This document shows, piece after piece, positions 1-10,800 of a stretch of 64,000 nucleotides of DNA. Source of the stretch: Liolophura sinensis (Eukaryota; Mollusca; Polyplacophora; Chitonida; Chitonidae); the NCBI RefSeq assembly GCF_032854445.1, contig NC_088299.1:6733001-6797000 (forward strand). Direction: 5' to 3'. Within the stretch, counting starts at the first letter, position 1, and each line of letters opens with the position of its first letter. Position numbers and translations under genes: made by a program. The notes beneath the pieces were generated by a model. It was not told the DNA's origin and ran no database searches. It was given only the letters and a program-made list of their open reading frames with translations.

Positions 1-18
1 TTTCTATGAATGGTATAT

Positions 19-28
19 ATTATATATA

Positions 29-104
<76 letters not shown>
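19..104. repeat. TA microsatellite
   Basis: Nearly uninterrupted (TA)n at the window start. Confidence 0.95.
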
Positions 105-1308
105 CATAACCCATGCATGTATATACCCATGCGGTGACAGCTGGCGGTTTAAAATGAACATCTCGTGGCGTTGAGAGCTACTGAAAAAATCTAATGTTTT
201 TATGTGAATTTAAGAATTAGTGATGAGAACTGCTCAGTTGCGTGTGTAAAAGCGTGCATATTAGGTAAGATGCACGTGCACATATGCATGAACACACGTG
301 ATCGGTAAAATCAATCAACTTATGAATTTACTTCAGTTAGGATTTTGTTCTAATTGTTCACGCAAATGCTTACACATTAGCAAATTACACGCAACATATA
401 GCACCATGGCTTATATAAGAAGAATATGCTCCAAAAAAAATGAATGAAGCGATGTTAGCTGTAATTAGGCCTAAAGACAAATTCCATGTAGAAAGATGTA
501 GTTTCATGTAAGAGTTTTAATACCCGCAAGAAAACGCTTCAGAGATGATTGAAAACACCTTTGAGAAATGGTATCTTCATATGACGTCACAGAAGCGTGC
601 CAACTTGACCTAGTATAACTGTTTGCCGCAGAGGGCACGTGCCCGACCCACCCTTCCTTGATAAAGCTTATATCCGCCACTATTAATAAGAAAGACTGAT
701 GGAGTATAGCCGCATATACTGAACAGGGGCTGTCACGCGAAGGGGCCCCTCAACAGCAGCAGGCACGAGTACGGCACATTTCTTATGTAATCGTATAGAC
801 TCTTATCTCTGCTCCGTATCTCAGTTATTTGCCCAGACGGAGGAGTAAAAAAATTACGGTTTTAACTGAAAACATCTGTCCGCAAGATTCTCTGTTTCTG
901 ATTAGATTTGATGCGAGATTGTGTTGAAATGCTGGAGCAAAGAAAAATAACCAGGCAATTCGAGCCATGGCAATTACATCGCCGCGTGCACTTCGTTATC
1001 ATGTCGGGCAACTTTTGACAAGGCACAAATCCACGATGATATGTATCCCAGACGAGAGCGCCACCTAGTGTTGGAATAGTTATATAACTACACATTTGTG
1101 TACATGTCTCTGTATTATCCTACAACTATACCAATACGTATATGCACACCCACGTCACAACCAATCATTTCTAGCGAAATAGCTCAGTTCATACAAAGAC
1201 ATAGGCACTGATTGTTATTTATACAGGTCTATAATTGAGTTTATCTATTTACATTTACACATTTATTTTTCTCGTGTTTATTTATTGATTGATTGATTTA
1301 TCGTTATT
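105..1308. other. No recognised feature
   Basis: AT-rich single-copy-looking sequence. The minus frame at 862-1095 has no domain or splice context. Confidence 0.6.
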
Positions 1309-1514
1309 TATTTATTTATTTGGGTTTTTTTTACGCCGTACTCAGGTACATTTAACTTCTACGACGGCTGCCTACATTGTAGTGTGAGGAAACTGAGCAG
1401 AACCTCGGGGAAACCCACGACCATAGGCAGGTTGCTGCAAGACCCTTCTATGTACGACCGGGAAGGCAGCCGGCAGGAGTTTGACTTGAACTCGCAGCGT
1501 GAGACGCTCCTGTA
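1309..1514 (-). repeat. V-SINE-like element, diverged
   Basis: The tail GCCGTACTCAGG and core GAAACCCACGACCATAGGCA are recognisable; the tRNA head is lost. Confidence 0.8.
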
Positions 1515-2726
1515 GTTATAGAGTCATATTTATGACCACGAATTCTGTCCCACTGGAATCCAATGTACCCAAGGCACAAGACACGACCAGGTACGTGTTG
1601 ACTTTTGGCGACAAAGGACCAATGCAACCTGTAAATGTCGATTGTGTATTTGCTGGACCGTAAGTCTCCTGTAGGAGCTTTTTCGCCTATAATTTGTATT
1701 TTTTTATTTTTGTTTTTGATGGTTGGGAAAGGGGTGGGGGTGGGGTGGGAGGTAGGGGGAGGGCGAGGGGCTTGGAGGAGCATTTAATAGCCCTGCAATC
1801 GTCTCATTCGAGAGACGCTTTCCAGGTAAGGTCACATATGCTCGACGCCGTATTCATGAATTTTTCCTATAATACGATATTAATCAGTCTTACGGATGGA
1901 CGGAGCCGGAGTGCCCGGGGTGGACCACCGATCTTGGGCACTTAAGATCCTGACGAACTCCCACATTGGCTAAGTACAGCAGTGAGAGAGGAGGAATGTA
2001 CAAATTCTCTATCTAGAACAGGTTTTGACTTACATCTCTTATGCACCTCTTAGAAATTGAAATTCCACTGCATGGCCTCTGTCACGTTTCCACCACATTT
2101 AAAAACCTGACGACCCTTTAAATATACAGGTAAAGCATCGAGTATAGATTTTGTACGATATCTAAATACCGTGGTTTTAAACTGGTTTGCTAGGTCAAAC
2201 TGTACGCATGGAATGAATATATATAATACAATATATCTGTATATAAGTTTGCTTAATAGAGAAAACAAAACACTTTATACGCATCGATAAAGTATAATGA
2301 ACATAACTTTATATTTTTCCCATGCTGAATAATAAAGACATCAAAGTTCAAAGTAAGCAATAATTTCGCACAATGAGAAAGTCGGGTGCGCAACCATGGT
2401 ATCAGTTTTAACTAATCAGGAAGGAGTTATTTCTATGCGCAGCTGTTTCCACTGACGTCACCCGAACCCCTCTTTTTTCCTTAATTCCTTAATTCACAAG
2501 TGTGTAGGCTACGAGTGACGCGACACTGTGTATCCCATGACTTTGTAAGCATTACAGGTTAAAAGTTGATTCATAGAGTTACCAAGAAAGTCAGAACTAA
2601 ATGGTTGTGGATGTTCAGGTATGTTTCCTCCAATCATTGGAAACAACTATGGCGTTATACAATGTTTTGTCTTTCCATTTTAGTGAACACTTGATTGAGA
2701 CGCGTATATATAGGCCTACTTAAATA
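1515..2726. other. No recognised feature
   Basis: Contains a G-rich run near 1735-1765 and a TGACGTCA at about 2454. Nothing coding is supported. Confidence 0.6.
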
Positions 2727-2993
2727 TTTATTTATTTATTTGATTAGTGTTTTACGCGGTACTCAAGAATATTTCACTTATACGACGACGGCCAGCATTA
2801 TGGTGGGAGGAAACCGGGCAGAGCCCGGGGGAAACCCACGACCATCCGCAGGTTGCTGGCAGACCTCCCCACGTACGGCCGGAGAGGAAGCCAGCAGGAG
2901 CTGGACTTGAACTCACAGCGACCGCATTGTTGAGAGACTCCTGGGTCATTACGCTGCGCTAGTGCTCTAACCGACTGAGCCACGGAGGCTCCC
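2727..2993 (-). repeat. V-SINE-like element, full length
   Basis: On the minus strand: a tRNA-like head with A box (TGGCTCAGTCGGTTAG) and B box (GAGTTCAAGTCC), the V-type core (GTGGGTTTCCCCCGGGCTCT, CCTCCCACCATAATG), and a tail (GAATATTCTTGAGTACCGCG) ending in AAATA repeats. It resembles molluscan RUDI-type V-SINEs. Its open frames are not genes. Confidence 0.88.
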
Positions 2994-3076
2994 TTAAATA
3001 ATTATATTTATAGGATATATTTCAGGGTACTAAGAGTATTAATGCATCAAAGATCAATTGTAAACTAGGATCTGCT

Positions 3077-3168
3077 CAGCTTCCTCCCACCATAATGCTG
3101 GCTGATGTCGTATGCGTGAAATATTCTTGAGTACGGCGTAAAATATCAATCAAATAAATAAGTAATCA
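3077..3168 (+). repeat. V-SINE tail fragment
   Basis: CCTCCCACCATAATGCTGGC to AAATAAATAA; 5'-truncated. Confidence 0.85.
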
Positions 3169-3290
3169 TAAGTAAATCATAACCCATGCATGTTTATACC
3201 CATGCGGTCTCAATACTATGTATATATCCTAATTCCTCATATTTTTAGGACAGATATTAGAAGTGCTGAAAGCAAAGAATTATATATTTC

Positions 3291-3562
3291 TATTTATTTA
3301 TTTATTTTATTTGATTGGTGTTTTACGCCGTACTCAAGAATATTTCACTTATAAAACGGCGGCCAGCATTATGGTGGGAGGAAACCGAGCAGATCCTGGG
3401 GAAAATCCACGACCATCGGCAGGTTGTTGAAAGACCTTCCCACATACGGCCGGAGAGGAAGCCAGCATGAGCTGGACTTGAACTCACAGCGATCACATTG
3501 GTGAGAGACTCCTGGGTCATTACGCTGCGCTAGCGCGCTAACCAACTTAGCCAAGGAGACCC
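3291..3562 (-). repeat. V-SINE-like element, full length
   Basis: Head, core and tail all present, less than 300 bp from the copy at 2727 in the same direction. Confidence 0.88.
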
Positions 3563-5073
3563 CTATATATTTTTCTACTAGCTCTTTGTAAAAGTAAAGA
3601 TATGAATATGTTGTTCATTAGATGGACTAACCATGTGAAAAAAAAGCTAAATATTCATGTACACTGGCTAAAGTGAGCAGGCCAGGTGTCACAAAAAATA
3701 AAACAATTATACAGGGTGTGTTACTCCCCCGACTGATTATAGAAGTAGGCCTAGATGACCCATTCCTCTTATGCCATGCAAGTGCCAGGTCAAGACCTCG
3801 TGCAAGATAGACAATCTTTAGGTTTAATATGAGTATGATTCTACTGGATCTTGAACTCGCGTCTCTCTGCCATAAATACAAATTACCCCATGAATGAATG
3901 ATCGGGTTTAACGCCACGCTCTATAAATGTACGAGGCCGTCGCTGTAATTACCTATATCAGCCAGTGTTACATGTGCCGTCCTTCCTATATACGGGTTTC
4001 GATTGTATTTTTATAACTAGTCTAATATGTAATTATAAAGTAATTATAATCGTATAAGTAGCATTCAGTCAAATTAAAATATAAAATACTTTTATAAACT
4101 TATCTTATAATACGCCAGACGTAAGTGGAAAGCAGGTTGCAGATGGGCTGTGCCGGGTTTCCTCCCACCATGATTCTGGCCACCGTTGTATAAGTAAAAT
4201 ATAATCTTGCAAGAGTACGGCGTAAAACACCAATCAAATAAATAAATAAATAAATAAATGCGTCACTAAGTCTTTCTAGACAATATAACATTTCTTGATA
4301 ATTTTATTCATTAAAACATATATAGTAAACATAAAACTGGATATGGTTAGAATTTTCAGCATTTAATAAGGCAAAAGAAAAAGAAAAACAACAAAGGAAA
4401 AAGAAGTCCATGTATGACGATTTTCATACCAAGGGAGAGCACTGGTGTACCAGCTAGTGGTAAAAGTATCGATAAGGGGACATTACTCTAACATAACTAA
4501 ACACAAGACGACAACAAAACATCACAGGCTGACATTCTTGCAAACAAACCTATTTTTACCATATCAAGGAAAGGATCCTATCTAGAATTTGACATATACA
4601 TAATAAAACAAGCTAATAAAAGATACTCTCAAAAAGCAAATGTATTCCGTTTCGTACACATGTATGTGTTTGAGGGATGTAAACAAGGTGTGTATCACAG
4701 GAATACACAATTTGGTGCACAAAGCACACGTGTAGGTACGGCTTGTATAAAGATGATATATGCAAGGTACACATTATTGTTCCTGTGCAACTTGTTACGA
4801 TTATTGTGTTCCTGTGGTACATATCTATCATTTTGTACACACTTGCTTGTAGGGAGTACAGGCCTCGTCATATATATTGTGCGACCGTTTTGTGTGACAT
4901 GTTTCTACAGTGCATTTGTATGTATGGAGGCATTTAAAAATTTGCATTCAAACTTGTCAGTCAGCTTCCATGCATGCCCCATACGTTTGACCACATGAGT
5001 GTAACCATGACGGACTAAAGAACTCTTACCGATATCGGCCTACATCATTTCTTTCATCACATACATGTATGCT
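3563..5073. other. No gene seen; repeat fragments
   Basis: Besides the listed SINE piece at 4128, a stretch at 3870-3935 (GGGTTTAACGCCACGCTC) looks like another dispersed repeat. The rest is unassigned. Confidence 0.55.
4128..4259 (+). repeat. V-SINE 3' fragment
   Basis: Core end and tail with (AAAT)n. Confidence 0.82.
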
Positions 5074-5158
5074 CGGTTTCCTCCCACCCTAATGCTGGGC
5101 GCCGTCGTATAAATGAAATATTCTTGAGTACGGCGTAAAACACCAATCAAATAAATAT
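5074..5158 (+). repeat. V-SINE tail fragment
   Basis: CGGTTTCCTCCCACCCTAAT through AATAAATATA. Confidence 0.82.
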
Positions 5159-5273
5159 ATATAATAAAGTAAATAAACAAATAATGTATGTCTCTGGGCT
5201 ATTGATAATTTGTTTACGTAATTAAAGATATTGAATTATTGATATTTATTTATCTTATTAGTATCACGCCGTA

Positions 5274-5277
<4 letters not shown>

Positions 5278-5330
<53 letters not shown>
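5278..5330. repeat. TA microsatellite
   Basis: Pure (TA)n of about 50 bp. Confidence 0.95.
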
Positions 5331-5334
<4 letters not shown>

Positions 5335-5359
5335 GCAAAAATTCATGCAAGTAAGGAAA

Positions 5360-5517
5360 CATGACTGGTTGGCCCGGTGTCAGTATAATGTGACTGGGTG
5401 GAGTGTCATGTCTGTTGTCTTCGACATGACCCTTCACGGGTGGCAGCACTTTATCGGCATGAACTTGCTCTGCCACAAGAAGACACAGTAAACACACCTA
5501 ATGACTCCTCGTCATGC
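5360..5517 (+). repeat. Second SINE-like family, fragment
   Basis: Shares GGCCCGGTGTCAGTATAATG, TGTCATGTCTGTTGTCTTCG and CTAATGACTCCTCGTCAT with 27960-28200 and 34318-34585 (opposite strand). Confidence 0.65.
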
Positions 5518-5713
5518 TATGGCCTATACATAGGCCTACATATAATAATACATATTATTCATCAAGATGTGTATGCAAAACTACTGTGTCTGTGTTGTTA
5601 TGCCTACGTACGCTACATATCATGTATATGTTTGTACGAAAATTGCTTTTAGAGAGTTGAACTAAATAATTAGTAAAGTATTTTTGTTTGTTTTCGTGTT
5701 TCCTTCTTGTCAG

Positions 5714-5835
5714 CTACTAGCTGCCCTGATGTTTGTCCGAAAAATGGATCTTTGGCGTTCATTGTTTGCAGCGAAGATGAAGAAAAAAGACAGAACCTGA
5801 AGGGAGCAATACAAAAGGAGCTAGGCCTAGGATAA
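5714..5835 (+). CDS. Possible orphan terminal exon
   Basis: A strong polypyrimidine-AG acceptor (TTTCCTTCTTGTCAG) precedes a 39-codon frame with a coding look (SCPDVCPKNGSLAFIVCSED, then a Lys/Glu-rich helix). It ends at TAA, directly overlapped by a polyadenylation-like ATAAATAAA. It could be the last exon of a gene starting before this window or a chance frame. I do not recognise the family. Confidence 0.3.
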
Positions 5836-7284
5836 ATAAACGGCGCACGCTCTGCTTTTTTCAACACAGACCCAAAGAACAGTTGTATGTTAAATTAGCA
5901 AATGTCAGATGCTCAGATGAACCTGTTTCAATATAGGCATTTACTTTTGTCAGTGTCAGTCAGCACAAAACATCAACCTAAAAATTCATAAACTCGCGTC
6001 CCCTACACGCATTGTGACGTCACGGGCACCTGTGGATTCATTTGTTTACACACCGGTATCAACATTGTTCGTGACGTCAAACTCAGCTGGACATGAGGGG
6101 ATGCAGGTGGGGTTGATCGGGCTAACTCCCTCAGAACCACTAGTTTTGTCCCATCGTGAACCTCCTATTTAACCATGGCATCGTGATGTATTTCATGAAA
6201 CAGCCGTGCATACAGGTAACGCGTTCAAGGATATGTAATACGTACAGGCTTATATACAGGTCACCTGTCACGGATTTTGTAGAGAATACACGCATTATTT
6301 CAGTACAAAATATGAAACTGCTCAATGCATCTTATGTGTCAAAGATTTATTTTCATCTGATATGCATATATCTACCCCAGTAAACTCAGTGAAAATTTTG
6401 AATTTTTTCGAAATTTTAAATGTCAATCGACAAGTATAAACTCTGCCGACTTGGTATGTGTATATACTGCCTATATAGATGGCATGCGTTGAAGTTAAAC
6501 TCTCTCTGTACCTGGACTGAATTTCCTCCGGATTCGTGATTTTTCTTTGATTTTATATGATCTTAGATATTTCTGTAACTATGACTACATATCTGATATG
6601 ACCGAAAAATTGTATTTGAGCCACGCTAGACCCCATTAACATCCAATAATTAAACCCACTAAAACACACACACACACACACAAACAAAAAAAAAAGAAGC
6701 AAACAAACAAAATAAAAACTCTGTCGTAACATTTACTGTTTTATTATTATTTTAATTTTTTTATTTATTTATTTATTTATTCATTAATAAACTGTTTTGT
6801 TTACCTTTCCTTCATCAGGTTCTTTCACAAACCATTAGGTATTAATGGACTCCTGCACACCCGGGTGACCCAGTTTATTAACCAATGTAATACATGTTAA
6901 AATCCGCAACAATGTTCCCCTCACGGCAACAGTTGTCCGTTTCTCCGATAGCGAGAATATGCTACACGGGATGAGTTTACGTTTGTGGCCTATAGGCCTA
7001 CCCTTCTCAGCGTATCCTGTCGGGAGGTAAAAGAAAGAAAAAAAAAATCTTCTGGGGTATACACATAAAAACTGAAATTATGATGCCTAAATGCGAAGGA
7101 AATCATTATACATTAGAAATGTCGATGGCTATGCATGTCAGAAAAAAGTCACTGGCACCCAACACCAGTGATTGGCAAAAAAACAAAACAAAAAACGATC
7201 AACCCAAATCCAATCGAATTTTTGCTATTACTTTAGAACAGCTGTAATAATTACCCGTCACAAAAAATCGGTCTCTTCTATGTA
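5836..7284. other. Intergenic region upstream of the HLH-HMG-CW gene
   Basis: Two CRE palindromes near 6.0 kb, a CA tract at 6665-6683, T-rich runs near 6750. No exon supported. Confidence 0.55.
6015..6079. promoter_or_regulatory. Two CRE palindromes 57 bp apart
   Basis: TGACGTCA occurs at 6015-6022 and 6072-6079. Paired CRE sites are common in promoters. The next recognised gene begins 1.6 kb downstream, so the target is uncertain. Confidence 0.3.
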
Positions 7285-7500
7285 CGAGTGACCTGTGACG
7301 CAGTACAATGATTCAAGAGCCTCTCATCAGTGCAGTCGCCGTGAGTTCAAATCCAGCTCATGCTGGCTTTCTCTTCAGGCAGTCGTAAATGAGAAGGTCT
7401 GTCAACAATCTGTGGATGGTCGTGGGTTTCCATCTGTCTCAGCTCAGTTTTTTCCCACCATAATGCTTGCTGCAATGGTATAGTACGGGTATATTATAGT
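7285..7500 (+). repeat. V-SINE-like element, diverged
   Basis: GTGAGTTCAAATCCAGCTCA, GGATGGTCGTGGGTTTCC and CCACCATAATGCTTGCTGC; an old copy. Confidence 0.8.
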
Positions 7501-7678
7501 GAAATATTATTATTATTTATTTTTTTCTTTTATACAGGAGAAAAATAATTAATTTAAACTTGGTTACCAGAATTCGACATTTGATGATTGGAATTTTGCC
7601 CAAACTTGAATCATAAACATGTACCAATCACGACCAATCAGTCCACTGAATGACAGGAGGCGGAAAGAAAATGAATGA

Positions 7679-7889
7679 ATGAAATGTATAAAATGTACAA
7701 CACTGAAACATGTGTTCCATTTGTGGGACAGGTGGTCCACGCGGTTCTCGGTACAGCTCCACTCGGCAACATTCGTCAGTCATACAGCACATTTCACGGA
7801 GCATATCGAGGTAAACTTGAACGGCATTTCACCTGAGGAGACGGTGATTTCTATTCCAGTGGAGTTTCTCAAAGACGATACGATGTTGG
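7679..7889 (+). CDS. HLH-HMG-CW gene, candidate exon 1
   Basis: The ATG at 7679 follows an in-frame TGA (7676-7678) and opens a frame running to a GTAGGA donor at 7890, phase 1. The peptide ends in a stretch rich in beta-forming residues (ISIPVEFLKDDTMLG). Alternatively this is an internal exon starting after the AG at 7731-7732 (TTTGTGGGACAG), with the true start further upstream. No domain is recognised. Confidence 0.45.
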
Positions 7890-10800
7890 GTAGGAAATAA
7901 TTCACTCCCAGTTCTATAATATACTTGCTGTCTGTCAGTTTGCATTGTTGCTGTTCGTTTGTTTGTGCTGAATCTGGGATATTCCAGCAAAACCGTTTCC
8001 GCAAATACTAATACCATGCTATTTGTTTTTTACTCATCCGTTCAATAATGTATGTTTTTTCTTGAATCGTTATTTGCAAGTATATGCATTTTCAGGGGAT
8101 TACAACAGTTCCGATGAAGACGTAATGGAAACCGTGGATCCAGCCAGGTGGCTTGTGATTACGCCGACGTGAATGGCGTCGTGGGAATTTCAGCGGAGCG
8201 TGGAAGCCATTTTCCGTTTTTTAAGAAGCCAGTCAAAAATTTCGCTGCAGTAACTGTTATACATGCGGTGTTTGCGGAAGATTGTAATAATATGTCATTG
8301 TGAAAGGAATCTGGAAAATGCTGAGAGAATAGGTGTATTTGGAAATGAGTTAGGCAAAACCATGTCATTGGCGAGTTTTTAGTCTCTATCAGTGGTAAAA
8401 AATAAAAACATTTCTCAATCTAAAATCTTTGTAGTATTTTATATACCTTCCAAAACTAAAACCTCAGTTTTAGAAATCCGCTTGCAGGTAATATCATATC
8501 GAACGACGATGGCAGTAATTTTTCACCACACGTGTCTTCTCTGATCGTACCGTTGGGAGCGAGACGCAAATCCAGGGGAAATTTTTTTAAACATGTGATT
8601 GTGAATATTTAATCAAGAATAAGGGCTTTCCAACTTCATAAGCTGTGTATAGAGATGAAATGTTTTTTTTTACTTAAATTAGCCAACCATGAAATTCATG
8701 TATTTGAATGCATTTTTGTGTTGTAAAAAGAAAAACAATATTAAATCTACAATCACTAATGGACAAGTGTAGAACTGAACAGAGGGGTAAATTTTTAAGA
8801 AAGTACTTATCTTTGATTCTTAGTTTCATTATTCCTGGGATTTTTTTCTTTCTTCTTTTTTTTTTTTTTTGGATCCTGGCAAATTGTGTAAATACATTAC
8901 CACATAATATTCGAAACATAGTATTTCATACTTTTCATGACAGTGATATGATACAAGCACCTTGTCATACCACAAAGTTTCGGGTAAGGGTTAACCTCAT
9001 GTTAGTGACATGCAAATGTTACACCATAGATGTGACAGATAAGATGCTTCCTACTTGTTAAAATTATTGTTAAGTATATTAAAATTATTTGTCTAATCAC
9101 TGATGTCATGAAACTGCAGTTGAATTTCATGTTATTGCTGCTATTCTATGTAGTAAATAAGTACCAAAGTTGGAATACAAGCCAGTTACAGATCTTGCAT
9201 TTATGGGGTTAACATATACTGGAAAGTTCCTCTCTGACCATGCATAGGAAGGTCTGACAGCAACCTGCGGATAATCGTGGGTTTCCCAACTCTCACCATA
9301 ATGCTGGCCACCATTGTATAAGTAAATATTCTTGAGTACAGCATAAAACATCAATCAAATAAATCAGTAAATATATACTGGACAGATAACTTGTGAAAAC
9401 CATGTCACAATGACTGTACAAATTATTTCAACCCTGAAACCCTCTGACCATGACTATCTGATAGGAAAAAACTTATCTTCTAAAAACCATGTCGGTTTAA
9501 CTCATGAGAACTATTTTGTTTATTAAAACCATGCCACTTTCACTCTTGGTAAACCACTTGAAAACCATTCATAAGTAATTTTCCGTCATGGGAATCATTT
9601 AACTATAAATGTAACCTATGACAACAAATGTCAGTAAGGATTAAGTCCATACCACAGACTTTTGCATTCTGCTTCATTTTGTTTGTGTTTTTTTATGAGT
9701 ACCATACTGCTCAATATATGCATAAATATTCTACACTACTCATGAAAAAATATAAAATTCATGAGAACCTTATTGTTCATGCAAAAATATGAAATTAATG
9801 ACAACCACACTGCTCATGCAGACATAGTCCTTTCATGAGAACCACACTGCTCATACAAAAATATACCATTAATGAGAACTATACTGCTCATGCAAAAATA
9901 TTCCATTAATGAGAGACATACTGCTCATACAAAAATATTCCATTCATGGAGCCATACTCCTGAAGCAAAAATACTCCATTCCTAAGAACCATATAGCTAT
10001 GCAAAATGTGGCATTCATGAGAACCATACTGCTATGCAAAATGTGGCATTCATGAGAACGCATTCATGAGAACCATACTGCTATGCAAAATGTGGCATTC
10101 CTGAGAACCATACTGCTATGCAAAATGTGACATTCATGAGAACCACACTGCTATGCAAAATGTGACATTCATGAGAACCATACTGCTATGCAAAATGTGG
10201 CATTCGTGAGAACCACACTGCTATGCAAAATGTGGCATTAATGAGAACCATACTGCTATGCAAAATGTGGCATTCATGAGAACCACACTGCTATGCAAAA
10301 TGTGGCATTCATGAGAACCATACTGCTATGCAAAATGTGGCATTCATGAGAACCATACTGCTATGCAAAATGTGGCATTCATGAGAACCATACTGCTATG
10401 CAAAATGTGGCATTCATGAGAACCACACTGCTATGCAAAATGTGGCATTCCTGAGAACCATACTGCTATGCAAAATGTGGCATTCGTGAGAACCATACTG
10501 CTATACAAAATGCGACATTCATGAGAATCACACTGCTATGCAAAATGAGACATTCATGAGAATCACACTGCTATGCAAAATGAGACATTCATGAGAGCTA
10601 TACAGCTCAAGCAAAATGTTGCATTCATGAAAATGACAAAATTAAGAGGGTGATGTATAGTTTTCTTTTTTTCATCAAAGTGTCTGTCTCATTCCTGCCA
10701 TAGGTAAAATTTTGAACAGTTTATTAGCGCATATTGTTTTCTTTCTCAGGAAGTGACTGACATGTGCGACAGAGTGCTGGATAGACTGGCAATGTTGCTG

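Noticed and set aside
2752-2983. Frames of 60-70 codons resembling each other at 2.8, 3.4, 41.7 and 50.6 kb
   Set aside because: They are readings of V-SINE copies, repeated wherever the SINE is.
4660-4998. 112-codon Cys/Leu-rich frame
   Set aside because: No domain, no splice context and AT-rich composition; also matched by overlapping frames on the other strand.
8674-9061. 117-codon plus frame with a hydrophobic run
   Set aside because: The run comes from a poly-T tract in intron 3; no supporting signals.
9700-10625. CRISPR-like array
   Set aside because: No spacers: repeats follow each other directly with a 35-bp period, in a eukaryotic intron.
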